Part shown: positions 25,955-34,905 of the stretch, piece after piece
How the letters are laid out: each line of letters starts with the position of its first letter
How positions within the stretch are numbered: the first letter of the stretch is position 1
Source of the DNA: CAWBUW01 sp963792075
Lineage (GTDB): Bacteria > Chloroflexota > Anaerolineae > Anaerolineales > UBA4823
DNA: 64,000 nt
Direction: 5' to 3'
NCBI GenBank assembly: GCA_963792075.1
Contig: CAWBUW010000002.1
Location: 372,001 to 436,000, forward strand
Program-made: the position numbers and the translations under genes
Notes under the pieces: model-generated
Databases searched by the model: none
What the model saw: only the letters and a program-made list of their open reading frames with translations
What the model was told of the DNA's origin: nothing

Positions 25955-27097
25955 TTATTTGCACACGTTGGCGACCTGCTCTTCGTAAGTGACTGCGAAG
26001 ACGTGCAGGCCGGAGCCATCACAGCGAGCGCGGAAATAATAATATGGCAACTCTTCCGGATAGGCCACTGCCTGGATTGCCTCCAGGCCGGGGTTGGCAA
26101 TCGGGCCAGGGGGCAGCCCGCCGTAGAGATAGGTATTGTAAAGCGACTCGAAGGAAAGGTTTTCCAGACTCAGCGGGTTGGTCCACCAGGTGCGCTGCTC
26201 GGAGTTATAGCCGACCGCATACTGGACGGTAGGGTCTGCGTCCAGTTTCATCCCTGCCCGCAGGCGGTTGAAGTACACGGCGGCGATCGCCGGCATTTCG
26301 TCCGCGACGACGGCCTCTCGCTGGACAATCGAAGCCAGGCTGATCCCTTCGAACAGGGTCAGCCCCTGGTCGTCAATCGCCTGGCGCAGATCCGGCGCGA
26401 CCTGGGTGTCGAAACGCTCCAGGAAGATGGCTAACAACGCCGGAGCCGTGAGGTCTCGCGCCAGCTCATACTCGCCGGGGAATAAGAACCCCTCCATGGT
26501 CGCAATGGGTGGGATCGTGTCCGAAAAGGTGTATTGGGTGGGTGTGGATTGCGCCGCAGAAATAAGTGCTTCTGCGCTGATCTTCAATCCCGTGTAGCCG
26601 AGCGCGGCGGCAATTTCCTCGGTGCGCCAGCCGGGCAGGATATGGAAGGTCACCTGCTTGGGCGTGGGGTCCTGAAGCGCATGCGCGATTTCCACGGGGG
26701 TCATGGCGGGGCTGAGCGAATATTCGCCGGCCTGCAGCGTGGTATCCAGGCCAGAATATTGCAAGAAGAGGCGGAAGGCGCTGGCGCTGGGGACCAACCC
26801 CTGGTCTTCCAGGCGCTGTGTGACCGATGCCGCCGCCTCTCCCAGCTCAACTCGAAAATAAAGTGGCGCGCCATCCGGGTTTGCGGCTTTCAGTAAAGCT
26901 CCTTTTTGCCAGAGCAGGCGCAGGGACAGCAGGTAAGTATCCCTTGGGCTCAAAGCGGCGGCAGGGGGCCCGAATTTTTCGACTGCATCCTGGGGGACGG
27001 AAACCAGAGACAGCCCGGTGTAGGCAACTGCCAGGATCACGAAAGCGATCAGCGGCAGGAAGAACAGGGTGAGCAGGGAGGAAGTGCGTTGGGTCAT
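25955..27097 (-). CDS. mltG: Endolytic murein transglycosylase MltG
   Basis: 380 residues from the ATG at 27097. One N-terminal span (about 8-30), a LysM-like region (YFRVELGEAAASVTQRL), then the YceG core with VTFHILPGWRTEEIAAALG, FLFPGEYELARD, the catalytic-Glu segment ASIVQREAVVADEM and YNTYLYGGLPPGPIANPG. MltG cuts nascent glycan strands at the membrane. It is 7 nt downstream of ruvX, the pairing seen in many bacteria. Longer upstream readings lie inside ruvX and are rejected. Confidence 0.92.
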   Translation of the reverse strand: MTQRTSSLLTLFFLPLIAFVILAVAYTGLSLVSVPQDAVEKFGPPAAALSPRDTYLLSLRLLWQKGALLKAANPDGAPLYFRVELGEAAASVTQRLEDQGLVPSASAFRLFLQYSGLDTTLQAGEYSLSPAMTPVEIAHALQDPTPKQVTFHILPGWRTEEIAAALGYTGLKISAEALISAAQSTPTQYTFSDTIPPIATMEGFLFPGEYELARDLTAPALLAIFLERFDTQVAPDLRQAIDDQGLTLFEGISLASIVQREAVVADEMPAIAAVYFNRLRAGMKLDADPTVQYAVGYNSEQRTWWTNPLSLENLSFESLYNTYLYGGLPPGPIANPGLEAIQAVAYPEELPYYYFRARCDGSGLHVFAVTYEEQVANVCK

Positions 27098-27104
27098 GGT
27101 GGGA

Positions 27105-27533
27105 TCAGCGTTGTCCGGAATCCAGGTAAGTCTGGAGAATATACGTAGCCGCCAGGTCATCCAGATGGCCATGCCCGCGTTTCTGGCGGCTGCGGCGCGC
27201 CCCGCCCAGGTCGATGTGCGCCTGACGGGCTGCAGCCGTGCTTCCAGCTTCATCCCACAGCACCACCTCCAGGGTGGACTGCTGGCGGACGGCTTCAGCC
27301 AGGCGCGCCGCGCTGCGCCCTTGCGGCGAAGGTTGGCCCTCTTCATCCAGGGATTGGCCGATCACGATTTTTTCTGCCTGGTGTTCGCTGGCCAGGGCAG
27401 CGATGGCGGCGGCGTCCAGGAGGCGCGACACGTGGGACAGAACGGTCAATGGGTTGGCGATCGTGCCGGTCGGATCGCTCAAGGCAATCCCCAGGCGTTT
27501 CTCGCCGGGGTCTACGGCTAAGATGCGCGGCAT
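27105..27533 (-). CDS. ruvX: Putative pre-16S rRNA nuclease / Holliday junction resolvase RuvX (YqgF)
   Basis: 142 residues with the RNase-H-like motifs ILAVDPGEKRLGIALSD at the N terminus, KIVIGQSLDEEGQ in the middle and LWDEAGSTAAAR followed by HLDDLAATYIL, giving the acidic triad of the family. YqgF matures the 16S rRNA 5' end in E. coli. The start ATG at 27533 lies 3 nt downstream of the preceding gene. Complete length. Confidence 0.92.
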   Translation of the reverse strand: MPRILAVDPGEKRLGIALSDPTGTIANPLTVLSHVSRLLDAAAIAALASEHQAEKIVIGQSLDEEGQPSPQGRSAARLAEAVRQQSTLEVVLWDEAGSTAAARQAHIDLGGARRSRQKRGHGHLDDLAATYILQTYLDSGQR

Positions 27534-27536
27534 GGC

Positions 27537-29078
27537 CTATTTCACCTCGATCCGGAGGGGTACCCAGGGCAGGTAAGGCCACCAGCCGGGGAAAAGGTGG
27601 ATCTCGGGCGGCCGCGCCAGCGGCAGGCTGCCAAAGAGCCGGGCGGCAGCCCTGGCTGCGGGCAGCCCGCGGGCTTCCTGGACGACGACTGCGGGAGATA
27701 TGTTGGCCTGGATGGTTAGGGTCGCCTCGGCCTGCCAGGAGGCCGTTTCGGCTCCTTGCATGGCCGGGGTTTTCAAGTGTTCGATCTGCAAAGATCCGGG
27801 CAAGGCGGTAAAGCCTTCGGGCAGGCTGGCCTCCAGGACGGGTTCGGCAACGGCGCGCAAGTCCTGGCCGGAAACGACCAGCGCCAGGAACTCCAGCCTC
27901 AGCGTTAGCTCGAGCTGCTCGGCAGGCGCGCTGTCTTCGGGTTGAAAGTGCTGCTCGACCACTTTATTCAATTTCAAACTGGGAAGGATGGCGAAATCCC
28001 CTTCACGGAGATTGCTGTCCGTAGAGGACAGCAGCTCCTGCCGGGCGGTTTCCTGGAGCGTCTGGGACAGGGCGGCGAATAGTTTCTGCCGGTCTGCATC
28101 GGAGGGACCCGCCGCGGGCTGGCTGCTGCCTCCGCGCAGCGCCGTCAGGTTGGTGAGGCTTACCTTCAGCGCCAGGGCTCCTTCGACCGATTGGATGGCT
28201 TGGGCGGGGACATTGCCGTTTTTGCCGGGTGAAAGCGCCTGGACGGAGATGGCCTGGTGGCTGCCCGGACCAGCCGGGATTCTTGCGGCTTTCATTGTTG
28301 AAAACCGCACCGCTTCTGGACCTGTGGTGCGCACAATGGTTCCCGTGGGGATATCGACCGGTAGGGTGGTCAGGTTGGTAAAGGTAACACTGCCGGTGGC
28401 CGGTTTTTCGGGCACCTGCACCTGGCCAGTGGTGGTGATGGTTCCCCGCGCTTCGACGACCGTGCTGACCCAATGAGCAGGCAGCTCCCCGGTCAAGCGG
28501 GGTTTCTCGATTTCCGGGCTGGCGGTAAGCGGCAGCATGACCGTTTGAGTCTCCTGGCGGGGCTCCAGGGTGATTGTCGCGCCTGGGATGAGGGCGATGA
28601 GCAAAACCAGGAAAGCCAGGACGCCCAAGGCAAAAGCGCCCAACTGCACGCCGGGGAGACTCTGCCAGTTAGAAGAGGCTGGGTGAGCCTGCTGCCGGCG
28701 GAGGAGCATATCCGCCAGCGCTTTGGGCTTGCGCAGGCGCAGACGCCTGGGAAGACGGCTGCGCCTGCGCAAGCGCTGCCTGGAAACGTTGGCGCTGTTG
28801 CCTCGCGTAGGGGATTGCGCCTGGCGCAAGGTGGGAAAAGTAGGGATGCCAAGCTGCTGGGCATTGAAACAGACTGTCTCGTCGCGCGTCACCAGGGCTA
28901 ATTGGGCACCCAGCGCGGCGCTGTGGCGCTGCAGCAGGGTCAGGTCCAGCATCCGCTCCAGGATGAGCCCATTGGAGGGCCAGATGAGCAAAATACGGCT
29001 GGTCTGCCCCCAGCCCATTTTGTCACGGGTAGAGATCACGTCATCATGGGCTTCGAGTTGAACGATCTGGATCTTCAT
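27537..29078 (-). CDS. Membrane protein with baseplate-J-like region
   Basis: 513 residues. The N-terminal ~120 residues are cytosolic (IQIVQLEAHDDVISTRDKM, a phrase seen in related Chloroflexota proteins), then a basic stretch (RQRLRRRSRLPRRLRLRK), one membrane span about 150-172 (LGVLAFLVLLIALIPG) and a large extracytoplasmic part. The latter (about 180-340) resembles the baseplate J/gp47 family (TGSVTFTNLTTLPVDIPTGT, SVQALSPGKNGNVPA). No phage or contractile-system genes adjoin it; it sits between alaS and ruvX-mltG. Function is unknown and an envelope role is plausible. Confidence 0.7.
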   Translation of the reverse strand: MKIQIVQLEAHDDVISTRDKMGWGQTSRILLIWPSNGLILERMLDLTLLQRHSAALGAQLALVTRDETVCFNAQQLGIPTFPTLRQAQSPTRGNSANVSRQRLRRRSRLPRRLRLRKPKALADMLLRRQQAHPASSNWQSLPGVQLGAFALGVLAFLVLLIALIPGATITLEPRQETQTVMLPLTASPEIEKPRLTGELPAHWVSTVVEARGTITTTGQVQVPEKPATGSVTFTNLTTLPVDIPTGTIVRTTGPEAVRFSTMKAARIPAGPGSHQAISVQALSPGKNGNVPAQAIQSVEGALALKVSLTNLTALRGGSSQPAAGPSDADRQKLFAALSQTLQETARQELLSSTDSNLREGDFAILPSLKLNKVVEQHFQPEDSAPAEQLELTLRLEFLALVVSGQDLRAVAEPVLEASLPEGFTALPGSLQIEHLKTPAMQGAETASWQAEATLTIQANISPAVVVQEARGLPAARAAARLFGSLPLARPPEIHLFPGWWPYLPWVPLRIEVK

Positions 29079-29157
29079 AAAGAAAGCCAGTCACCGCTTT
29101 GTACGGTCGTATGTGCTGCGCCGAAGGTTTTGGCGGGTGACCGTCGGCAGACCCAGA

Positions 29158-31893
29158 TCACCCGATCTTGCGGCTGACCCAGCCGGTGACGCTTGCCAGA
29201 GCCTCGTCCAGTTTCGCCGCGTCTTTCCCACCCGCCTGGGCCAGGTTGGGCTTGCCGCCCCCGCCCCCGCCTAAGGGTGCGGCGACGAACTTCACCAATT
29301 CGCCCGCGTTCAGGCCGCGTTTCACCAGGTCGTCGGTGACGGCGGCGATGAGCAGCGGGCGGCCTTCGCTGACGGAGGCCAGCACGGCCACGCCGCTGGT
29401 GTGCTGCTGCCGGAAATGGTCTGCCATCTGGCGCAGCGTATCGGCATCGGTATCGTTGAAGCGGGCCGTGAGCACGGATACGCTCTTTACCTGCTGCACC
29501 TGGCCGGCCTGGCGGGCGAACTCGGCCAGGGCGATCTCCCGGCGCAGGGCGGCAATCTGCTTGCGCGCGCTGCCGAGCTCTTCTTGCAGGCCAATCGTTT
29601 TCTGCGGCACTTCCTCGGGTTGGGCCGCCAGCGCAAGCGCCGCTTCCTTCAACGCTTTGAAGCGGCGTTGGACCAGCTCATACGCGGCGCGGCCGGTCAC
29701 CGCTTCGATACGGCGGATGCCGGCAGCCACGCTGCTCTCATTGGTGATCAGGCACAGGCCGATATCCCCGGTCTCCGTTACGTGCGTGCCGCCGCACAAT
29801 TCGTAGGAGAAGGGGCTTTCGCCGCCGATGGTGATGGTGCGCACGGTCTCGCCGTATTTCTCGCCGAAAAGAGCCATAGCGCCTTCAGAAATGGCCTGCT
29901 GCAGGGGCTTGACCACGGTGCGCAGGGGGTAATCCCCCAGGATGTCGCGGTTCACGCCCGCTTCGATCCGTTCGATCTGCTCGGGGGTGACCGCTTCCGG
30001 GTGGGTAAAGTCAAAACGCAGGCGGTCCGGCGCTACCAGCGAGCCTGCCTGGCGCGCATGGTCGCCCAGGACGTGGTGGAGCTCCGCGTGCAGCAGGTGG
30101 GTGGCCGTGTGGTTGCGCATGATATCCCTGCGACGCGGGGTATCGACGACGGCGATCAGTTTGTCGCCCACCGTGGGCTGCCCGCGCAGCACTTCGCCCA
30201 CGTGGGTGATCACGCCTGCGGCGGGCTTGCGCATCTCGGTGACGCGGATTTCCCATTCGGGCCCGCCCGCAGCCACCAGCGTGCCCATATCGGACACCTG
30301 GCCGCCAGATTCAATATACAGGCAGGTATGCGGCAGGATCACCTCAACCTGGTCACCGGGAGCGGCGCGGGTGACGCTCTGGCCATCCCTGACCAGGGCC
30401 AACAGGCTGCCTTGGGTTTCCAGAGCCGTATAGGGGTCGTAACTCACGCCGGAGGCAGGCAGTTTCCCCTGGGTTTGCAGGTCATGCAAGATGGCCCGGT
30501 AGATGTCCACGTCCTCGCCGCCCATCTCGCCGAAGACTTCCCCGGCGCCGGATTGGATGCGGTGTTCTTCCATCGCCTTGCGGAAACCGGCCTCGTCCAC
30601 GTCCAGGTCCTGCTCGCGGGCGATGTCGCGCGTGATTTCCAGCGGCAGGCCGTAGGTGGCGTACAGCTCGAAAGCCTCTTCGCCGGACAGGGTTTTGTTG
30701 CCGGTGGGTTTGAGCTTCGCCATGAACTGCTCCAGCCTGGCTACCCCGCCTTCGACGGTACGCGCGAAGCGGCGCTCCTCTCGGGTCAGGTTCTCGAGGA
30801 TCGTCGTGCGGTGACGTACCACCTCGGGGTAAAAATCGCCGTAGATCTTGATCACTTCTTCGGCGACCGTCGCCAGGAAAGGTTCGCGTAGACCGATCTT
30901 CGTGCCGAAGCGGGCTGCGCGGCGGATGATCATGCGGCAGACGTAGTTGCGCCCGGTGTTGCCGGGGACCACGCCATCGGCGATGAGGAACACTGCCGCA
31001 CGCGTGTGGTCGGCGATGACGCGGTAGGGAGTGAAGTTGGCTTCACGCTCGGCCGCGCTGTGGCCGGTCAGGCGCTGCGTGGCCTCGATCAGTGGCCAGA
31101 GCAGGTCTGTGCGGTAGTTGGAATCCACGTTTTGCAGGACGGAGACGATGCGCTCGAACCCCATGCCGGTATCCACGTGCGTGGCGGGCAAAGGTTCCAG
31201 GTCGGTGGCGTTGAGCCGGTTGTACTGGATGAACACGTTGTTCCACAGTTCGAGGAAGCGCGGGCAGTCGCCGTTTACCTGGCAAACGTGCCCTGGGACG
31301 CCCTGCTTGTCACAGAATCCGGCGCCGCGATCGAAATGGATCTCGGAGCAGGGGCCGCAGGGGCCGGTCTCGGCCATTTCCCAGAAGTTATCTTTACGCC
31401 CAAAGAAGAGCACCTGGGCAGGGTCGATCCCCGGCTGGGCCAGCCAGGCCTTAAACGCTTCGTCATCCTGGGGAATATTGCCCTTGTCGTCGCGGAAGCA
31501 GGTCGCCCACAGGCGGTCTTTGGGCAGTCCCCAGACGTCCGTCAGTAACTGCCAGGACCAGGCGATGGCTTCTTTCTTGTAGTAGTCCCCAAAGGACCAG
31601 TTCCCGAGCATCTCGAAAAAAGTGTGGTGCGAATCGTCCCGGCCTACGTCTTCCAGGTCGTTGTGCTTGCCTGCGACCCGGATGCATTTCTGAGAATCCA
31701 CGGCGCGCGTATAGGGGCGCTTATCCGTGCCCAGGAAAACGTCCTTAAACTGCACCATCCCTGCATTGGTGAAGAGCAGGGTCTGGTCGCCGCCAGGGAC
31801 GAGCGAGGCGGAGGGGACGAAAGTGTGCCCGTGTTCGACGAAGAAATCAATGAAAGTCTGGCGGATCTGGTTGCCTGTAAGGCGGCTGGTCAT
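29158..31893 (-). CDS. alaS: Alanine--tRNA ligase
   Basis: 911 residues. Class II catalytic domain (HTFVPSASLVPGGDQTLLFTNAG, then GRDDSHHTFFEMLGNWSFGD), tRNA-recognition domain, editing domain with zinc residues in HTATHLLHAELH and YELCGGTHVTETGD, and a C-terminal glycine-rich DHHA1 domain (LGGGGGGKPNLAQAGG). It charges tRNA-Ala and clears mischarged Ser or Gly. The start at 31893 has CAGGAG upstream. The 176-nt gap to mscL holds two hairpins and no T-box features. Confidence 0.96.
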   Translation of the reverse strand: MTSRLTGNQIRQTFIDFFVEHGHTFVPSASLVPGGDQTLLFTNAGMVQFKDVFLGTDKRPYTRAVDSQKCIRVAGKHNDLEDVGRDDSHHTFFEMLGNWSFGDYYKKEAIAWSWQLLTDVWGLPKDRLWATCFRDDKGNIPQDDEAFKAWLAQPGIDPAQVLFFGRKDNFWEMAETGPCGPCSEIHFDRGAGFCDKQGVPGHVCQVNGDCPRFLELWNNVFIQYNRLNATDLEPLPATHVDTGMGFERIVSVLQNVDSNYRTDLLWPLIEATQRLTGHSAAEREANFTPYRVIADHTRAAVFLIADGVVPGNTGRNYVCRMIIRRAARFGTKIGLREPFLATVAEEVIKIYGDFYPEVVRHRTTILENLTREERRFARTVEGGVARLEQFMAKLKPTGNKTLSGEEAFELYATYGLPLEITRDIAREQDLDVDEAGFRKAMEEHRIQSGAGEVFGEMGGEDVDIYRAILHDLQTQGKLPASGVSYDPYTALETQGSLLALVRDGQSVTRAAPGDQVEVILPHTCLYIESGGQVSDMGTLVAAGGPEWEIRVTEMRKPAAGVITHVGEVLRGQPTVGDKLIAVVDTPRRRDIMRNHTATHLLHAELHHVLGDHARQAGSLVAPDRLRFDFTHPEAVTPEQIERIEAGVNRDILGDYPLRTVVKPLQQAISEGAMALFGEKYGETVRTITIGGESPFSYELCGGTHVTETGDIGLCLITNESSVAAGIRRIEAVTGRAAYELVQRRFKALKEAALALAAQPEEVPQKTIGLQEELGSARKQIAALRREIALAEFARQAGQVQQVKSVSVLTARFNDTDADTLRQMADHFRQQHTSGVAVLASVSEGRPLLIAAVTDDLVKRGLNAGELVKFVAAPLGGGGGGKPNLAQAGGKDAAKLDEALASVTGWVSRKIG

Positions 31894-31921
31894 GCTTGCT
31901 CCTGTAGTGGATATAAATGTT

Positions 31922-31972
31922 GGGCGGGGTGGTATATGCGATCGAAGACTGCGTATACCACCCCGCTCGCCC
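31922..31972. repeat. Hairpin upstream of alaS
   Basis: GGGGTGGTATATGC and its near-complement GCGTATACCACCCC are extended by GGGC/GCCC ends, with an 11-nt loop. It lies 29 nt before the alaS start on a transcribed leader, so it could also be a structured 5' UTR. Confidence 0.55.
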
Positions 31973-31985
31973 TAACCTGAGAACC

Positions 31986-32064
31986 TATCCAAAAATTATT
32001 TTGGTAGTATGTGTGGTGGCATAGCCACCACACATACTACCAAACAAGATTCAGTTTTCGGATA
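31986..32064. repeat. Palindrome with GC-ATA-GC centre at the mscL 3' end
   Basis: TTTGGTAGTATGTGTGGTGG and complement form a perfect stem around GC-ATA-GC. The weaker outer ends TATCCAAAAA and complement of TATCCGAAAA resemble the CTGTCCAAAAA ends of the repeats at 18207 and 51047. It ends a few bases past the mscL stop. Confidence 0.6.
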
Positions 32065-32069
32065 TATTC

Positions 32070-32504
32070 TTATAGCTGAGAGGTGCAGTGTGGGCAGCGG
32101 CTGGCATTCACCGACACCGGCAGAGTGCAGAAAGGGCAGTCCTTGGTGGTGGGGGCAGCCGGTGCGGGGACTTCTGTTTTCTTCATTCTGTTTATCGCCC
32201 GCACAAGTAAGAAGATCACAAACGCGATGATCAGGAAATCGATGATTGCCTGTATGAAAAGACCATAGTTGAGCGTACCAGCGCCGGCGGTCTTGGCATC
32301 TTCAAGAGTCTTGTAAGTGTTCCCATCTAAGGCAAAGAACAGGTTGGCAAAGTCGATCTTGCCGAGCAGCAGGCCGATCAAAGGCATGAGCATATCATTT
32401 ACCAACGATGTAACGATCTTGCCAAAAGCACTGCCGATGATCACGCCAATCGCCAGGTCCATGACATTGCCGCGCATGGCAAAAGCTTTAAATTCCTTTA
32501 ACAT
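32070..32504 (-). CDS. mscL: Large-conductance mechanosensitive channel with C-terminal zinc ribbon
   Basis: 144 residues. The MscL core is complete: MLKEFKAFAMRGNVMDLAIG, TM1 (VIIGSAFGKIVTSLV), LMPLIG and TM2 (LFIQAIIDFLIIAFVIFLL). Instead of ending in the usual helical bundle, the C terminus carries two CxxC pairs (CPFC and CPHC), a small zinc-ribbon of about 25 residues. MscL releases solutes during osmotic downshock. The start has AGGAGG upstream. The zinc ribbon may sense or bind a partner in the cytosol, which is speculation. Confidence 0.93.
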   Translation of the reverse strand: MLKEFKAFAMRGNVMDLAIGVIIGSAFGKIVTSLVNDMLMPLIGLLLGKIDFANLFFALDGNTYKTLEDAKTAGAGTLNYGLFIQAIIDFLIIAFVIFLLVRAINRMKKTEVPAPAAPTTKDCPFCTLPVSVNASRCPHCTSQL

Positions 32505-32673
32505 GGGTTCCCTCCTAAATGATCCGAAAATGATTTTGATAGGGTTTTATTATACGCAACCTGAACCAAAGCGGCAATAGGCAGGATTTCAGGGTTTTCT
32601 TAAAGTCAGAAACCCCTGCAGGCGAAGCCATCCCCACCCCCTGCCCCCGCCCCGCTGGCGGGGAAAAGAGGAA

Positions 32674-32716
32674 TTGGGGTATAAGTGGGAAGCAAAGCTT
32701 CCCACTTATACCCCAA
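32674..32716. repeat. Perfect 20-bp hairpin with GC-AAA-GC centre
   Basis: TTGGGGTATAAGTGGGAAGC and its exact complement around AAA, between mscL and the DUF4143 ATPase. A smaller CCCCGC-TGG-GCGGGG-like hairpin lies just upstream at about 32650. The rest of the 32505-32743 gap shows nothing recognisable. Confidence 0.65.
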
Positions 32717-32743
32717 ACCCCGGAAGGTTTCTTTTCGGCTTGC

Positions 32744-33985
32744 TCACCACTCCAACTGCCAGGGGAAAATCATCTGCGGCGCTGTTGGTTCGCCGTATAG
32801 GCCAATCACCCAGTAGGGCTTGTCTGCGCCCAGGATTTCTGTTTGCCAGAAGCTCTTGAATACGGGGGGAATCACACGCGGAAAGTGGTTTTTAGCTTCC
32901 ACCGGTAGCGGCCCATCCAGCCGTCTGAGTACAAAATCTATTTCCTTTTTATCGGTGGTGCGCCAGTACGTTACATCATCCACACGCGTTTGTTTTGCCA
33001 GCTCGGCAAACACGCTGGTTTCAAACACGGCCCCGATCAATTCGGTCTGTAGGCGTTTCAACCAGAGCATTTGCATCAATCCCGTATCATAGAAGAAAAT
33101 CTTTGGCGTTTTAGTGATTTCGGAGCGCAGATTACGGCTGAAGGGCCTCACGAGGCGCAGGATATAGGTTTGTTCCAGCAAGAAGAGATATCGCTCAATC
33201 GTTTGCCGCGCCAGATCACAGGTATTGCTCAATTCTGTGATGTTTAGCAAATTACCGCTTTGCGAGGCTAACACTTCCAGCAGGCGGTTAAACCGGTTCA
33301 CATCCTTGATCTCGGCCAGGTCGCGAATATCTTTGCGAATATAGGTGTCAATAATTTGCTGGAGATATTTCTCTTTCCGATCCAATTCGGGGGTTAGCAC
33401 GATCTTGGGATAGCCGCCGTATAAAGCGTATTCTAGATAGAGCGCTTGCAACTGGCGGGTTTTTATTTCGGTAGCTGGGACTCCTGGAACAAAAGCGATA
33501 CCCTTAAATGTTAGCATTTCTCGAAACGAGAGCGGATAGATCTCGAAATTTACCGTGCGCCCTACCAGCGAATCTTTGAATTTGCTTTTCATCTCGAAAC
33601 TAGATGAGCCCGAGACAATGAGTTTCAAATACCGGTGATGGTCAGCGATAAGCTTTAGAAAAGAAGATGGTTCTGCAAGGTATTGAATTTCATCTATCAA
33701 TATATAAAGTTTTTTGCCAGATTGCGCATATGTGAGTAAGTCGAAGCCCTCTCCACGCAAATAATTCAGGAACTCATCGACGCCGCGATCGAGCAAAGAC
33801 ACGAACCGGCTGTCTTCGAGATCGATGTACAGCGTTTGTTCAGATTGTTCAATCAACTGGTTTTGGAAATACAATAGGATAGAGGTCTTTCCAACCTGGC
33901 GGGCGCCATGAACGACGATGATATCCTCAGTGGGTAAATAGCGAGCAATTTGATCGGCGATTTGCCGCTTAAATAAATTCGTCAT
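32744..33985 (-). CDS. AAA ATPase with DUF4143 domain
   Basis: 413 residues. An N-terminal P-loop is GARQVGKTSILLYF, with Walker B in KLYILIDEIQYL and a sensor-like VSGSSSFE. A middle winged-helix (SNTCDLARQTIERYLFLLEQ) and a C-terminal DUF4143 with a nuclease-like fragment (TYWRTTDKKEIDFVLR) follow. This is a widespread, mobile family of unknown role, frequent in genomic islands. Its base composition is lower in GC than the neighbouring alaS and mltG. It has its own GGAGAG ribosome binding site. Function unknown. Confidence 0.82.
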   Translation of the reverse strand: MTNLFKRQIADQIARYLPTEDIIVVHGARQVGKTSILLYFQNQLIEQSEQTLYIDLEDSRFVSLLDRGVDEFLNYLRGEGFDLLTYAQSGKKLYILIDEIQYLAEPSSFLKLIADHHRYLKLIVSGSSSFEMKSKFKDSLVGRTVNFEIYPLSFREMLTFKGIAFVPGVPATEIKTRQLQALYLEYALYGGYPKIVLTPELDRKEKYLQQIIDTYIRKDIRDLAEIKDVNRFNRLLEVLASQSGNLLNITELSNTCDLARQTIERYLFLLEQTYILRLVRPFSRNLRSEITKTPKIFFYDTGLMQMLWLKRLQTELIGAVFETSVFAELAKQTRVDDVTYWRTTDKKEIDFVLRRLDGPLPVEAKNHFPRVIPPVFKSFWQTEILGADKPYWVIGLYGEPTAPQMIFPWQLEW

Positions 33986-34226
33986 TATTGGGCCTCTCCA
34001 TGAATAAGAATAAGTTCGACTTTATTTTATATCAAATAATTTGATAAGTCAACTTATAAAATTCTGAGGTCCGGACATAAATGTTTGACATGCGCAACAA
34101 TGGGATGGATTTGTTTTTTGAATCAATGAGAGGAACAATTCGGCACGGGTCCGTGGGAGGGTGGGTAGAGGGTAGGTCGTTTGGATGATCAGGATTCACG
34201 CAATTATTGTAGCACAGATGTTCTGG
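33986..34226. other. Gene-free gap, nothing recognised
   Basis: 241 bases between the DUF4143 ATPase start and the 3' end of the small lipoprotein gene. It is AT-rich near the ATPase start, where a promoter for that gene is expected, and shows no strong hairpin, repeat or RNA feature. Confidence 0.4.
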
Positions 34227-34871
34227 CTATGTAAGAGGCGAGAGAAAATTGCAACCGTCCATTGGCACAGAGCTAATTTTCAGGTGTGGCGCAGCATATA
34301 ATTTGATGGTAGATGATTTCCGCTCGATGCATTGCTCCCAGGATTCTTGTAAACGAGGAGCGTAATCTTCCGGTAAAATTAGTGTTGTTACGTCAGCATC
34401 GGTACGAAATATGAAGCGGTCATACACCTTTTCATAATCTGAATATTCCAAAACCAGAATGAAACCTTGCTCGTTGCCCACCGTGTCAAACCAAAATATG
34501 CAAAAGGGGTTATAGGTCGCATAAATATCACCCGGCATGTCAACGGGTTTTTGGCAACCGTTCCCACCACCTTGTATAAATAAAGCGGTAGATAGCAGAC
34601 TGGGGGTACTGGTGAAAGTTGGCTTTTTAGGTGTTACGGTAGGCGTTTTACTTGGAACGATAGTTGGTGTTATTGTTGGCGTAATTAGCTCAACTGCTGT
34701 TTTTTGTAAAGGTACAGGAGTAAATGAATCTGTTGATTGAGGCGAAGTAGGATCTACTATTATTGTTTGTGGAAATTGATTACAGCCTGCAAGGAATAGC
34801 AAAAAAAATAGGTAAATATGTGATTTACGCCCGAAATTAAAGGCGCGAGTGAGAACCGCCAAAACCCGCAC
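34227..34871 (-). CDS. Small lipoprotein of unknown function
   Basis: 214 residues from a GTG at 34871, chosen because AGGAGA stands 4 nt upstream and the resulting N terminus is a textbook lipoprotein signal (YLFFLLFLAGC, Cys30). A Thr/Pro-rich linker (PTITPTIVPSKTPTVTP) follows, then a domain from about residue 95 with paired cysteines, FCIFWFDTVGNEQGF and CIERKSST. Not recognised. It is 34 nt after the membrane protein gene and probably in its operon. Lower GC than core genes. Confidence 0.65.
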   Translation of the reverse strand: MRVLAVLTRAFNFGRKSHIYLFFLLFLAGCNQFPQTIIVDPTSPQSTDSFTPVPLQKTAVELITPTITPTIVPSKTPTVTPKKPTFTSTPSLLSTALFIQGGGNGCQKPVDMPGDIYATYNPFCIFWFDTVGNEQGFILVLEYSDYEKVYDRFIFRTDADVTTLILPEDYAPRLQESWEQCIERKSSTIKLYAAPHLKISSVPMDGCNFLSPLT

Positions 34872-34905
34872 AGATTCTCCTATGGCGTAGTTGGAAACCC
34901 CAACG

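Noticed and set aside
29401..30891. 496-codon open frame on the plus strand
   Set aside because: It is antisense to alaS, whose motifs are complete; high GC creates long open frames on the opposite strand.
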